DNA from: Blautia pseudococcoides
Lineage (GTDB): Bacteria > Bacillota > Clostridia > Lachnospirales > Lachnospiraceae
Assembly (NCBI RefSeq): GCF_001689125.2
Contig: NZ_CP015405.2
Coordinates: 2,459,001 to 2,523,000 of the forward strand
Reading direction: 5' to 3'
Length of the DNA: 64,000 nt
Position 1 is the stretch's first letter. Each line of letters starts with the position of its first letter. Below the pieces are notes generated by a model. It saw only the letters and a list, made by a program, of their open reading frames with translations, was not told the origin of the DNA and ran no database searches. Made by a program: the position numbers and the translations under genes. This document shows, one piece after another, positions 53,960-62,972 of this stretch.

Positions 53960-54637
53960 CTAATCCGCATCCAGGACAGTTTCCGGTTCAACAAATTTTC
54001 GGAAGAGTTCATATATCAGACGATAACAGTCCTCAATAGCCATCTCCATTGCAGCCTTATTATCTTTCATTTCAGAATAAGGATACAAAATAAAAAGTCC
54101 ATGGAAAACGGCAGTTGCCAGACGACTCAGAAGGGAAGCGTTATCCAGAGTGATCAATCCGGCATTTGCAGCTCTTCTGAGCCGGATAAACTCACGCTCT
54201 GTCAGATTATTGCTGAAAATAATACTGGCACTGAATCCATCGAAATCCCGCTGCTGCTCCGGAAACAACTGGTAATACTCATATACACAGTCTTCCAGCT
54301 TATCACGTTCCGGACTGAAAAACATCTGCTCATAATATGGCTTCTTCGTAAACGCTTCACGAATAAAGAATTTCCAGAGGATCAAGTCCATCTGAATGGA
54401 CGTGATATCTTTTCGTCTGGTCTGTTTGCGGAACTCCTGTATGTAATTCTCCAGAAACTTGACAGAGGCCAGCATGATCAGATGATCTCTGTTCTCAAAG
54501 TGCTTATAAAGAACAGCGCTCGTACATCCGGCTTCCTTGGCAACACGCCGGATGCTCACACCCTCTATGCCTTCTTCCTCCAGAATCCGGCTGGTAATGG
54601 TAATATATTTGATCTTTCTGTCAGGGTTTATATTCAT
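53960..54637 (-). CDS. TetR-family transcriptional regulator of the mttB-like gene
   Basis: A 225-residue regulator with an N-terminal helix-turn-helix (G-V-S-I-R-R-V-A-K-E-A-G-C-T-S-A-V-L-Y-K-H-F, about residues 25-47) and an all-helical effector domain. ATG 54637 with GAGG upstream is chosen; the longer frame runs into the promoter. It sits upstream of mttB in the same direction, and both carry the GTAATC palindrome, pointing to self-control and control of mttB. Confidence 0.88.
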   Translation of the reverse strand: MNINPDRKIKYITITSRILEEEGIEGVSIRRVAKEAGCTSAVLYKHFENRDHLIMLASVKFLENYIQEFRKQTRRKDITSIQMDLILWKFFIREAFTKKPYYEQMFFSPERDKLEDCVYEYYQLFPEQQRDFDGFSASIIFSNNLTEREFIRLRRAANAGLITLDNASLLSRLATAVFHGLFILYPYSEMKDNKAAMEMAIEDCYRLIYELFRKFVEPETVLDAD

Positions 54638-54650
54638 GATATCTGCCTCT

Positions 54651-54697
54651 GTAATCTTGATTACCTTTATAATACGGTATTGGGAACGGTTTGTCAA
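54651..54697 (-). promoter_or_regulatory. tetR promoter with operator
   Basis: TTGACA (54692-54697) and TATTAT (54669-54674), 17-bp spacing, minus strand. GTAATC-TT-GATTAC (54651-54664) covers the expected start point. Confidence 0.75.
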
Positions 54698-54734
54698 GTA
54701 TTTCTTCTTTTAGAGATGAATCTGCCGTTACCCT

Positions 54735-54773
54735 AAAAAGACAGAGGCCCCACATGAGACACCTCTGCCTTTT
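54735..54773 (-). terminator. Terminator after the arylamine N-acetyltransferase gene
   Basis: AGGCAGAGG and CCTCTGTCT form the stem, followed by a T-run on the minus strand. Confidence 0.7.
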
Positions 54774-54775
54774 CT

Positions 54776-55561
54776 CTATAACAAAATACCAAAATACTTC
54801 TCCAAAATCCCAGCCACTTTCTCCTCCCCAATCTCCGTTTCCTGCACCACTGCCCCATTCTCCACTTCTGTAAAGATATTCCCCACAACCGAAACACTCC
54901 CATTTTCCGTCCTCATATTCACATAAAGCCTCTGACAAAACACCGAATTCTCATTCTTGGAACAGTATTCATTCATGGGAATATAATCCACTGCCTCCTG
55001 AGGCATAGTATAAAACTGCAGCATGGATTCCATGGCCCCGCTGCTTGTCCTTCTCTTCATGGTCCACCAGGGTACCACATCCTTGTACATATAATACTTC
55101 TCTCCACGGATATCCGCCTCTGCCCCGTCCTGCACCGGTACCGCTCCCGGAGGCATGGGACCGCCATAGCCCACATCACAGAAATACTTCATGCCATCCA
55201 GTTCCACAAGGATCCCCCTGTGAAGCACCAGCGGTACATAGTTATTATTCCTGGTGATCCGGCACATGCAGGAATAGGCATGGAATCCCAGGTCCTTTAG
55301 CAGGGCAGTAAACAGGGCATTCAGCTCAAAGCAGTAGCCGCCCCTGTGCTTAACCACCACTTTTTCATAAATAGATGCAATATCCAGCGGTATATCTTTT
55401 TTAAACATCCAGACATCCAGATTCTCAAAAGGTACATGAATCTGATGTCCATAGATCAAATCGTCCAGATACTCTTTCGTAAGCGCAGTCCGGCGCTTCC
55501 TGTGGATCCGTTCCAGATAGGCGTCCGCATCGGGAACAGACGCATACAGTGCTTCATACAT
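54776..55561 (-). CDS. Arylamine N-acetyltransferase
   Basis: A 261-residue acetyl-CoA-dependent enzyme. The Cys-His-Asp triad is in R-G-G-Y-C-F-E (catalytic Cys), L-H-R-G-I-L-V (His) and C-D-V-G-Y-G (Asp). P-F-E-N-L-D near residue 44 is also conserved. It acetylates arylamines and hydrazines and is relevant to xenobiotic change. GAAGGAGG precedes ATG. Its promoter closely resembles that of the PucR gene. Confidence 0.93.
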   Translation of the reverse strand: MYEALYASVPDADAYLERIHRKRRTALTKEYLDDLIYGHQIHVPFENLDVWMFKKDIPLDIASIYEKVVVKHRGGYCFELNALFTALLKDLGFHAYSCMCRITRNNNYVPLVLHRGILVELDGMKYFCDVGYGGPMPPGAVPVQDGAEADIRGEKYYMYKDVVPWWTMKRRTSSGAMESMLQFYTMPQEAVDYIPMNEYCSKNENSVFCQRLYVNMRTENGSVSVVGNIFTEVENGAVVQETEIGEEKVAGILEKYFGILL

Positions 55562-55600
55562 ATCCTTTCCTCCTTCGGCAGTATACCACCTAATACTTTT

Positions 55601-55630
55601 ATTATATACAGGTATATTTTTATTTGTAAA
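55601..55630 (-). promoter_or_regulatory. Promoter of the N-acetyltransferase gene
   Basis: TTTACA (55625-55630) and TATAAT (55601-55606), 18-bp spacing. The promoter and upstream CGAAGGTTTTTT are nearly repeated at 61300-61345. Confidence 0.7.
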
Positions 55631-55712
55631 GCGAAAAAACCTTCGCTTTTATGATTACAAGGTATGCTGTCAAAAGCAGAATACGAAAGTCAGGCTCCAT
55701 AATATGAATCAT

Positions 55713-56984
55713 TCAAACTATTCTCCAAATTACCGGGCACAAAACTACGCAGATTGTGGTTGTCAGGACTAATAAGGGAATTCCCACTTTAAGATAGTCC
55801 AAAAAACCGCAGCCGGAGACAGACATTAAATATGCATTCAGCGGAGTCGCCATGGGCGTTGCGAAAGAGCTCCCTGCAGCCACACAAACCATCATCAGTG
55901 TTGCTACAGGACTGACATGCAGCTGCTGCGCAACTGACAGACCGATTGGATAGAAAACAGCCGCAGTGGCTCCATTGGACATAAATTGCGTTATGATAAC
56001 GATCATAACAAAGAATATACTTAGAATGAACATTTTATTTGTCCCTTCACCAAATAATCCCAAAAAATTCTTTGAGATCAAGGAAGCTGCTCCAGACTTG
56101 GAAATTGCGCTTCCAAGAGTCAAAAGGCTTGCAAACATAAGTGTAGTCGGCCAATTCACATATGAAAAAGCCTCCTTCTCGGTAATTGTCCTGCTTACGA
56201 TCAGTATCAGGCTTCCGAAAAAAGCGGTCATATGAATGGGCAGATGGATCACATTTTCCAGCATCATGCAAATAATAACCATCCCAAAAACAAACAGAGT
56301 AAAAAAACATGGTCCCTTACTGTAAGTATCTTCCTGATGTTCCGTATGAACTATATACGTGTCATTGGCAGATTTGGCTGGTGACAGCCGATAACCGGCA
56401 AAATACATGTAAAGATAACCTGCAATACACAACGGGAGTCCGATTTTTCCGAAATCCCAAAATCCCACACTCCCTGCTCCGGACTCTTCCAGAAATGTTT
56501 TCACCATAACATTTCCGGAAACTCCGATCATAGTGAGCATCCCTCCAAGAATACTCCCCACTGCAATACTCATGGTCATTTTCGGAAGATGATAATCTTT
56601 ATGCGATTCTGCTATGCCGGCCGCAAAGGCAGCCACCACAACAGCAGTTGCCATATTGCTGAAAAAGGCTGACAAGAGCATAGACAGCAATAACAGGCGC
56701 ATGACAATCTGCTTTTCGGTCTTAGCCTTCCACACCAGCCATTTTCCAATCAGCGCAGACGCACCGGATTTTAAGAGAGAACCGCTGATAACAAACATAA
56801 AAATCACTAAAAGAGTAGAGCCGTTCACCAGATTGATAAATAGTTCTGAAACAGTCACGATCCCGGAAAGATAAAGGGCTGCCAGAATAAGAAGGGATGT
56901 CGCAGTCACATTCATCCATGATGTAGAATAAAACAGCACTGCACAAAGGAGAATGATCAATGTAATCAGAATTTCTGTATCCAT
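55713..56984 (-). CDS. SLC13/DASS-type anion permease
   Basis: A 423-residue membrane protein with 10-12 helices. S-N-M-A-T-A-V and S-N-G-A-T-A-A-V-F correspond to the two S-N-T-type carboxylate motifs of divalent anion:sodium symporters. Dicarboxylates, citrate or sulfate are typical substrates. It lies 39 bp after the DcuC-like gene, so it is probably the last gene of the PucR-controlled operon. Confidence 0.82.
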   Translation of the reverse strand: MDTEILITLIILLCAVLFYSTSWMNVTATSLLILAALYLSGIVTVSELFINLVNGSTLLVIFMFVISGSLLKSGASALIGKWLVWKAKTEKQIVMRLLLLSMLLSAFFSNMATAVVVAAFAAGIAESHKDYHLPKMTMSIAVGSILGGMLTMIGVSGNVMVKTFLEESGAGSVGFWDFGKIGLPLCIAGYLYMYFAGYRLSPAKSANDTYIVHTEHQEDTYSKGPCFFTLFVFGMVIICMMLENVIHLPIHMTAFFGSLILIVSRTITEKEAFSYVNWPTTLMFASLLTLGSAISKSGAASLISKNFLGLFGEGTNKMFILSIFFVMIVIITQFMSNGATAAVFYPIGLSVAQQLHVSPVATLMMVCVAAGSSFATPMATPLNAYLMSVSGCGFLDYLKVGIPLLVLTTTICVVLCPVIWRIV

Positions 56985-57023
56985 AACACTTTACCTCCCA
57001 AATTCCAGTTCTGCAGTGTTTCA

Positions 57024-58400
57024 TTACGGAATCAAAATGCAGACAATGATTTCAGTGAGCAGACAGGCTAATGCAGGGATGATCGTCCTTTTGATGATCG
57101 TAGTGATCGGCACGTTACAGCCGCCGCTGACGATCATGGTAGTAGGTGCGATCGGATTGACAGCACTTGCCAGACTTCCTCCGAAGATCAGAATGCGTAC
57201 CATATTGACCAGTTCACCCTCTGAAGCCGCAAAAGCTGCATACAGAGAGGAAAACAAAGGAAGCGTTCCGCTGATAGAACTTCCGATGCCAATCAGAATA
57301 AAAGCTGCCGCCGCACCGATAACAGCAATGGTGATCGTTCCCCCTCCTGCACTTGCAAAGGCACCGGCCAGTATTTTCAGCCCCCCTACCTGATTCAGTG
57401 CGGCAGAGAATACATTGATACCGATAAGGATTGATACTACACTGACAAAAGCTTTGCCCATCCCCTCAAAAAGAGCTTTGGAGTCATCAAAAGTCTGACG
57501 GATATTGTGTTTCCGAATGATCTCGATTACCATAACCAGCAGGAAGGACATAAAGTTGGCGGCTACTACTGAGATTGTAATGTATTTTTGTACTATAGGG
57601 CTGAAGATAATGACCAGCAAAACAGGAAGTACCGGAAAAATTGCATAGAATTTGGGGATTCCCAGTTCTTTTACATCCTTTAATTCCGGAAGTTCCGAAC
57701 GGCTTACCAACACACCTTCTTTTTTATCAAAATATTTATTTACAAGGATAAATACAATGGTCCCCACTATGATCATACAGATTACAGGCAGTATTTCTTT
57801 TGTTACAAAATAAACAGGAATTGAGATATTTTCAAGCCCTGCGCCATTGAATGCGGTCAGAGCCAGTGTATTGGATGGTCCCCACACAATGGCCGTCGCA
57901 ACCATCAGAAGGGCTGCCGAAGTCTCTTTGCTGATCCCCACCGCGATCAGAACCGGAAATACCGTGGCGATCAAAAGAGAAACCTCACTTGAGCTTGAAG
58001 GTATCGCAAGCTTAACGATCACAACCAATACAAAGGTCGCAAAAATCAGTATTTCAGAATGTTTTATTTTACGAAGAGGTCCTGCCACTACAATACTGAA
58101 TAGTTCTGCGGCCTTTATATGCGTCATATAGCCTACATATCCCATAACTACCATAATAACAAGACCGGTAGAACCAAGGGACGTTGTAATGGCATTTGCC
58201 ATCACTTCAAATACGTCCACAAGGGCATTGCCTGAACCTCCCTCAGCGATTGCGCTCTGTCCGGTCACCAAAGTTGTTACCAGCAGAACCACAAAACCAA
58301 TGCCTAGAAAAGCAGTAGCCGTATAATATTTTCTGGCCACGATCACCAATATCATGACAATCATTACTAATGTTACAAAAATGCGGATCGCTTCACCCAT
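57024..58400 (-). CDS. DcuC-like C4-dicarboxylate carrier
   Basis: A 458-residue membrane protein with about 12 helices. I-P-S-S-S-S-E-V-S-L-L, W-G-P-S-N-T and G-S-L-A-S-A-V-N-P-I-A-P resemble DcuC exchangers for C4-dicarboxylates such as fumarate and succinate. ATG 58400 with AGGAGG 7 nt upstream. It sits between the UroD-type gene (21 bp upstream) and the SLC13 permease. The true substrate may be the compound processed by the UroD-type enzyme. Confidence 0.78.
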   Translation of the reverse strand: MGEAIRIFVTLVMIVMILVIVARKYYTATAFLGIGFVVLLVTTLVTGQSAIAEGGSGNALVDVFEVMANAITTSLGSTGLVIMVVMGYVGYMTHIKAAELFSIVVAGPLRKIKHSEILIFATFVLVVIVKLAIPSSSSEVSLLIATVFPVLIAVGISKETSAALLMVATAIVWGPSNTLALTAFNGAGLENISIPVYFVTKEILPVICMIIVGTIVFILVNKYFDKKEGVLVSRSELPELKDVKELGIPKFYAIFPVLPVLLVIIFSPIVQKYITISVVAANFMSFLLVMVIEIIRKHNIRQTFDDSKALFEGMGKAFVSVVSILIGINVFSAALNQVGGLKILAGAFASAGGGTITIAVIGAAAAFILIGIGSSISGTLPLFSSLYAAFAASEGELVNMVRILIFGGSLASAVNPIAPTTMIVSGGCNVPITTIIKRTIIPALACLLTEIIVCILIP

Positions 58401-58421
58401 ATCCACCCCTCCTAAATCGTC

Positions 58422-59513
58422 TTAGTTGTTTTCATATATAAGGCGGGAAGCCTTATAAAGTTCTTCTGCGTATGTTCTTTGCAGATATGGTCCAAAGTAA
58501 CGGTTGATAATACATATCTTATTAGGGTCACAACAAAACTTTTGAACAAATGCATCTGCTTTTTGACGGATAGTTTCTTCGGAATCTTTCTCCGGATCAT
58601 AAATATCCGGTGTTACCCCCAGGATGATTTTATCTCCATATTTTTCAAAGAGTTTCTGTGTGTCATTAATATTGCTCATAGGCCCCCAGATATCCCATCC
58701 CGCAGCAATATAGTTTTCTATCTGCATCTCATTACACCCACAGCTGTGCAGTTCCGCCACTTTTCCTTTGGAATGGATATGGTCTGTTACTTTTTTCATA
58801 TATGGTACAAGCAGATTCCTGCCTGTTTCAAAAGAAAAAAACGGCGCTCTCTGTGTTCCCCAGTCATCATGAACCATAAACCCATCAATATCGTATGCCT
58901 CACAACATTTATCCACGATTCTGCAATACAGATCAGAAAGTCTGTCAAATAGGCCCTTTAAAGCATCCTGTTGTTCCTCGTCAACCAGCGCCATTGCAGC
59001 TGCCTCAAACCCCATGAAAGAAATCAGACGTTCAAAACCAAAACCATTTAGAAATGTTATGTACCTGAACTGGCTGTTTTTCAAAAATTCTTCGTTTAAT
59101 TTTTTACTCCCCTCCCAATCCCAGGAATCTATATCCGGCCATTTTACAGATGATCCCCAGTCATTGGCGTCTTCAAACAAATGTGGGCAGCCCGGCTTTT
59201 CCATAGATCCTTCAGCCACAGGAACATAGATCCACTCTATGCCAAACATGTCTGTTCCGCCCTTTTCTTCCTCTGTAATACGGCATCCGCCGTCATTGAC
59301 ACAGCCTCTTGCACGATTGTCAGGAATTACATCCGGATAAAAACTGAAGGCCTCCACACCGGTGCACAACCAGACCGGTTTTTTATCAATGGCCATACGT
59401 CTCCAGGCCTCTCTCATGGTGACGGGATAATGAAATACAGGAACGCTGGCATCGCGGAATGCTTTTGAGATTTCCACTATAGCAAGTTCATTTGTACTAA
59501 AAGGAATCGCCAT
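58422..59513 (-). CDS. Uroporphyrinogen decarboxylase/MtaA-family protein, putative methyltransferase
   Basis: A 363-residue TIM-barrel protein of PF01208. L-H-S-C-G (near residue 254) is the zinc-binding H-x-C of corrinoid methyltransferases (MtaA, CmuA type) rather than of haem-pathway decarboxylases. V-H-D-D-W-G-T-Q is typical of this uncharacterised gut subgroup. GGAGG precedes ATG. It is first in an operon with two carboxylate carriers. No corrinoid protein is nearby, so the methyl acceptor is unknown. Confidence 0.8.
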   Translation of the reverse strand: MAIPFSTNELAIVEISKAFRDASVPVFHYPVTMREAWRRMAIDKKPVWLCTGVEAFSFYPDVIPDNRARGCVNDGGCRITEEEKGGTDMFGIEWIYVPVAEGSMEKPGCPHLFEDANDWGSSVKWPDIDSWDWEGSKKLNEEFLKNSQFRYITFLNGFGFERLISFMGFEAAAMALVDEEQQDALKGLFDRLSDLYCRIVDKCCEAYDIDGFMVHDDWGTQRAPFFSFETGRNLLVPYMKKVTDHIHSKGKVAELHSCGCNEMQIENYIAAGWDIWGPMSNINDTQKLFEKYGDKIILGVTPDIYDPEKDSEETIRQKADAFVQKFCCDPNKICIINRYFGPYLQRTYAEELYKASRLIYENN

Positions 59514-59548
59514 ATCTTTACCTCCACATACTAAAATTTTATAAAAGA

Positions 59549-59624
59549 ATTATATCTTTGACAGGAGGATATGTAAATCCGCCGATTTTTTAAAATACTC
59601 CTTAAATTTCCGCAAAATGCGGAA
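59549..59624 (-). promoter_or_regulatory. Promoter and PucR-site candidate of the UroD-carrier operon
   Basis: TTTACA (59572-59577) and TATAAT (59549-59554), 17-bp spacing, minus strand. TTCCGCA-AAA-TGCGGAA (59608-59624) lies about 30 bp upstream of the -35, a place suited to activation. Confidence 0.6.
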
Positions 59625-59639
59625 GGAAAGGAAGCAAAA

Positions 59640-59685
59640 AAATAAAGGGTAACAGGAAAAAAAACTGTTACTCTTTATTTTTTCG
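59640..59685. terminator. Bidirectional terminator after the PucR gene
   Basis: AATAAAGGGTAACAG pairs with CTGTTACTCTTTATT, flanked by A-runs and T-runs. Confidence 0.8.
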
Positions 59686-59691
59686 GCTTAT

Positions 59692-61248
59692 TTATGTAAT
59701 ATAACCCAGCAGGCGCATGGAAATTTCTATAAAAAGCCTGGTATCAGGGTCTTCCAGATTGATCCCCGTTAGTTTTTGAATGCGTTCCAGCCGGTACATC
59801 AACGTACTTCGATGTATATATAATTCATTGGCGGTAGGGGTCTGATTGCAGCCATGCTTCAAATAACAGGTAAGTGTTTCGATATATTCGGTCCCTTTCT
59901 CATGGTCAATTTGATCCAGGGCCATGATGGAATCCGAACATATGGAACGAATACTGAACTCTTCTGTAAAATGACCTATAATATAATCCAGCACATATTC
60001 AGAAAAGCAGAAAAAATTCCCCATACTATTTCTCTGTAAACTCAACAAAATCGCTTTTTCTGCCTGCCTGCTGTACTCCCTAATCTCCGTAAAATCATGA
60101 AAGTGATTACTGCATCCAATGATCAGGTCCATCTCTCTGCATAGGCTGTCTAATTTCATTGCAAGCTCATTACGGGTATATTGAGATAAAGAAAGATTAC
60201 AGATGGAAAAGGCTCCGTTTTCTACTGATATAGACAGGGCATCTTTTAATATTATATTCACAGAACTGCAGATTTTCTGGTGTCTGAGAATCTCTTTGCT
60301 GTCCTTTTGTATTTCTAACTTTAAACAGATATATTCATTTGTAAGCTTCCAGCCCAGCATTTCCAGACGTTTTACTAAATATGGTTGTTCTACAGGCTCG
60401 CCTTTGATCAGTTTGATAATAATTTTCTCAAAAGAGGTTACATCATTTCGTTTAAAAAGATTTCGGTCAAACGCCATTCGCAGGAATGTGGCAAAATAAT
60501 TGACCATAAGGAAATCACCCGGTTTAATGGAACGGTTAAGTTCATGGAGCAAAAAACGCCCGCAATAAATATCATTGCTTGTCCAGATATTTGCATAAAG
60601 CATGCGATGCGTTCCGTATATGGGTTCCCATATATTTGCCCCTCTTGTGGAAAGTGTTTGTATGTATTCGGGACTATTCTGCAGCTTTTCTATCTTTTCC
60701 TGAGAAAAGAATATGTTACCCGAATTTTCATCCACCTGAATATTTCCCATGCCCACAACCCATGTAGGCATAGCAAGAACATGAAACGTATTATCATGGA
60801 TATAGAGTGGATTTTGAAAAAAATCCATAGCGGAAACGCATAATTCATGCAGCCCTCCGCCGCTGTTTAGAATATCCTCCAGCTTCTGGGACCATGATGC
60901 ATAGCGGATAAAAATTTCCTGTATATAATTAAAGATGCTTTCCCAGCATCCCGATTCGTCTATTTCGATCACAGAGCACAATATTGAATCCACGTCCTCT
61001 TTTGATTTTCCGACCATGATCCGGCTTATACCGTTTTCTGTAATTGGGTATTGGTCGAATATCTCCCCTTTTGCCACATAGACCAATTGGGGAGACAATT
61101 CCTTCTGCCCATAATATATACCGGCGCCGGTTAGCCGCTGTTCATCATGCCATCTGCGAAAGAAGGTAATATTATAATCATCCTCCAGATTATCCACAAG
61201 GATCTGCATATTTAACAGGAGCTTGGTATCATAATTATATATCTGCAT
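59692..61248 (-). CDS. PucR-family transcriptional regulator
   Basis: A 518-residue regulator. The C-terminal PucR helix-turn-helix (C-N-Q-T-P-T-A-N-E-L-Y-I-H-R-S-T-L-M-Y-R-L near residue 478) is clear; the N-terminal and middle parts are a large sensor with a GGDEF-like remnant region (about 300-400). PucR proteins often activate purine or nitrogen catabolism genes. It lies between the UroD-carrier operon and the GPH-UroD operon, both with the same inverted repeat, and probably controls both. Confidence 0.87.
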   Translation of the reverse strand: MQIYNYDTKLLLNMQILVDNLEDDYNITFFRRWHDEQRLTGAGIYYGQKELSPQLVYVAKGEIFDQYPITENGISRIMVGKSKEDVDSILCSVIEIDESGCWESIFNYIQEIFIRYASWSQKLEDILNSGGGLHELCVSAMDFFQNPLYIHDNTFHVLAMPTWVVGMGNIQVDENSGNIFFSQEKIEKLQNSPEYIQTLSTRGANIWEPIYGTHRMLYANIWTSNDIYCGRFLLHELNRSIKPGDFLMVNYFATFLRMAFDRNLFKRNDVTSFEKIIIKLIKGEPVEQPYLVKRLEMLGWKLTNEYICLKLEIQKDSKEILRHQKICSSVNIILKDALSISVENGAFSICNLSLSQYTRNELAMKLDSLCREMDLIIGCSNHFHDFTEIREYSRQAEKAILLSLQRNSMGNFFCFSEYVLDYIIGHFTEEFSIRSICSDSIMALDQIDHEKGTEYIETLTCYLKHGCNQTPTANELYIHRSTLMYRLERIQKLTGINLEDPDTRLFIEISMRLLGYIT

Positions 61249-61299
61249 AGTTTTTCCTCAGTATTATAAAGTACAAAGTGCAGGACTGCTGCCATTATC

Positions 61300-61329
61300 A
61301 TTATATACAGGTATTTTTTTGTTTGTAAA
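61300..61329 (-). promoter_or_regulatory. Promoter of the PucR gene
   Basis: TTTACA (61324-61329) and TATAAT (61300-61305), 18-bp spacing; nearly the same sequence as the N-acetyltransferase promoter. Confidence 0.7.
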
Positions 61330-61369
61330 GCCCCAAAAAACTTTCGTCATTTTGATCACCCCATATGCT

Positions 61370-61494
61370 ACAAAAAGTAGGAATCTATTTTCCGCAAATG
61401 GAACCCTGTGCGGATTTACGCAAACCGTGACCTGTTATATACTTGTTTTATGAATTTATTACAGCATACCGGTATCTGAACAAAAAGTAGGAAT
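61370..61494. repeat. 15-bp direct repeats 110 bp apart in the pucR-GPH intergenic region
   Basis: ACAAAAAGTAGGAAT occurs at 61370-61384 and 61480-61494, flanking the plus-strand promoter. Confidence 0.8.
61390..61443 (+). promoter_or_regulatory. Promoter of the GPH-UroD operon with a PucR-site candidate
   Basis: TTTACG (61415-61420) and TATACT (61438-61443), 17-bp spacing. TTCCGCA (61390-61396) and TGCGGAT (61409-61415) form a spaced inverted repeat directly upstream of the -35. Confidence 0.6.
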
Positions 61495-61536
61495 GGGCAA
61501 GTGCGCACGATGTCCAAAACGAAGGGAGAGATTCAG

Positions 61537-62955
61537 ATGAGTAGTAAAACCAATCCTGACACTGAAAAACCCGGCAAAAAGGGACTGAGCAAGGCGCTGA
61601 AGCTGTTCTACGGCGTGGGTGACTGCGGCTTTACCCTGATGACCAATGTGGAGAGTTATTATTTTAACTTTTTCCTCACCAATCTGGCGCAATTCGGACT
61701 TGCCACCGTCTCCTTTATAACCACCACCGCGAGCATCATTGATGCCCTCCTGTCCTGGATATACGGAGCCATCTTAAACAGCATCAAACCGAAAAAATGG
61801 GGCCGTTACCGTTCCTGGCTGATCCTTCTGCCGTGGCTGGTACCTTTTCTCTACGCGTTCCAGTTTTTAAAGATCGGTGACGGGCCTCTTTCCATAGCGA
61901 TCATTATCATAGCTGCCGTTGTCAGCCATATTGTATGGAACTTCCCCTATGTAGCCAATGTATCCATGATCGCCGTAGCCGGAAAAACACCGGACGACAG
62001 GGCACATCTGGCTTCCACCAGAGCTGCATGGGCCAACTTTTCAAAGGTTATCTTCTCCTATGTGGGACCGCCTCTGGCAGCTCTCTTTGCAGGCATGATC
62101 GGAGAGAAAAGCCAGTACGGAGCAACTGCTTTTGTACTGGGCTGTATCATGGCAGTGCTCTATTTCACACACTTTAAAATGTTTGACGGCTACGAAGAAA
62201 CAGAAGCCGCCGCAAGCAGCACCACAGCAAAAAAAGACACTACAAAAACAGGAGGCATGGATCTGGTCAAAGCTCTTTTACAGAACCCGCCCCTCCTCTC
62301 TTTACTGCTTGCAGACCTGGCCAAATGGATGTTTAACTTTGTATGCTCCGGTGTCGCCATCTACTATTTTACATATGTGGCACAAGATTCCGGTCTGCTG
62401 GCAAGGTACATCCTGATCTCCAATATCCTGTGTGTCATTGGCTCCTACCTGGCAAAAAATATGGCGAAAAAGATTTCCACCAGATCGACTACCATTGTCA
62501 CCTTTTTCGCTATGGCGGTCATCCTGATCGCAGCCAACTTTACCTATGCCAACGTAACCCTGGTCATTATCCTTATGTCTGTGGCACAGTTCGGATACGG
62601 CATTGCATACGCATGTACCCCTGCCCTCTATGCAGATACCATCATCTACTCTGAGTGGAAAACAGGGAAAAACGCCACCGGATGGATCAGCGGCCTTCAA
62701 AATGTACCTCTGAAGGTGGGCGTCATGACAAGAGGTATTATCATCTCCGCCTGCCTTGCCTTCGCTGCCTTTGACCCGAGTATTGACGCTGCAATGGCAT
62801 CCGTAGAGCTGAAAAAGGGAATCTGCATGGCATTTATGATCATACCGGCACTGGCTCTCATCGTGGCCGCTGTACTTCTTCTCTTCGGCTTTTGCCTGAC
62901 AAAAGAGAAAGTAGAACAGTATTCCGCAGAGATCGCCGCAAGAAATAACAATTGA
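61537..62955 (+). CDS. GPH-family (MelB-like) cation symporter
   Basis: A 472-residue 12-helix MFS protein of the glycoside-pentoside-hexuronide group. K-L-F-Y-G-V-G-D at the start, K-P-K-K-W-G-R-Y-R-S-W loop, and D-D-R-A-H-L-A-S-T-R are typical. ATG 61537 with GGGAGAG upstream is preferred over a longer frame. It is followed 17 bp later by a UroD-type gene, so it probably imports that enzyme's substrate, perhaps a methylated or glycosylated compound. Confidence 0.88.
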   Translation: MSSKTNPDTEKPGKKGLSKALKLFYGVGDCGFTLMTNVESYYFNFFLTNLAQFGLATVSFITTTASIIDALLSWIYGAILNSIKPKKWGRYRSWLILLPWLVPFLYAFQFLKIGDGPLSIAIIIIAAVVSHIVWNFPYVANVSMIAVAGKTPDDRAHLASTRAAWANFSKVIFSYVGPPLAALFAGMIGEKSQYGATAFVLGCIMAVLYFTHFKMFDGYEETEAAASSTTAKKDTTKTGGMDLVKALLQNPPLLSLLLADLAKWMFNFVCSGVAIYYFTYVAQDSGLLARYILISNILCVIGSYLAKNMAKKISTRSTTIVTFFAMAVILIAANFTYANVTLVIILMSVAQFGYGIAYACTPALYADTIIYSEWKTGKNATGWISGLQNVPLKVGVMTRGIIISACLAFAAFDPSIDAAMASVELKKGICMAFMIIPALALIVAAVLLLFGFCLTKEKVEQYSAEIAARNNN

Positions 62956-62972
62956 CAGGAGGGAATCAGGAA

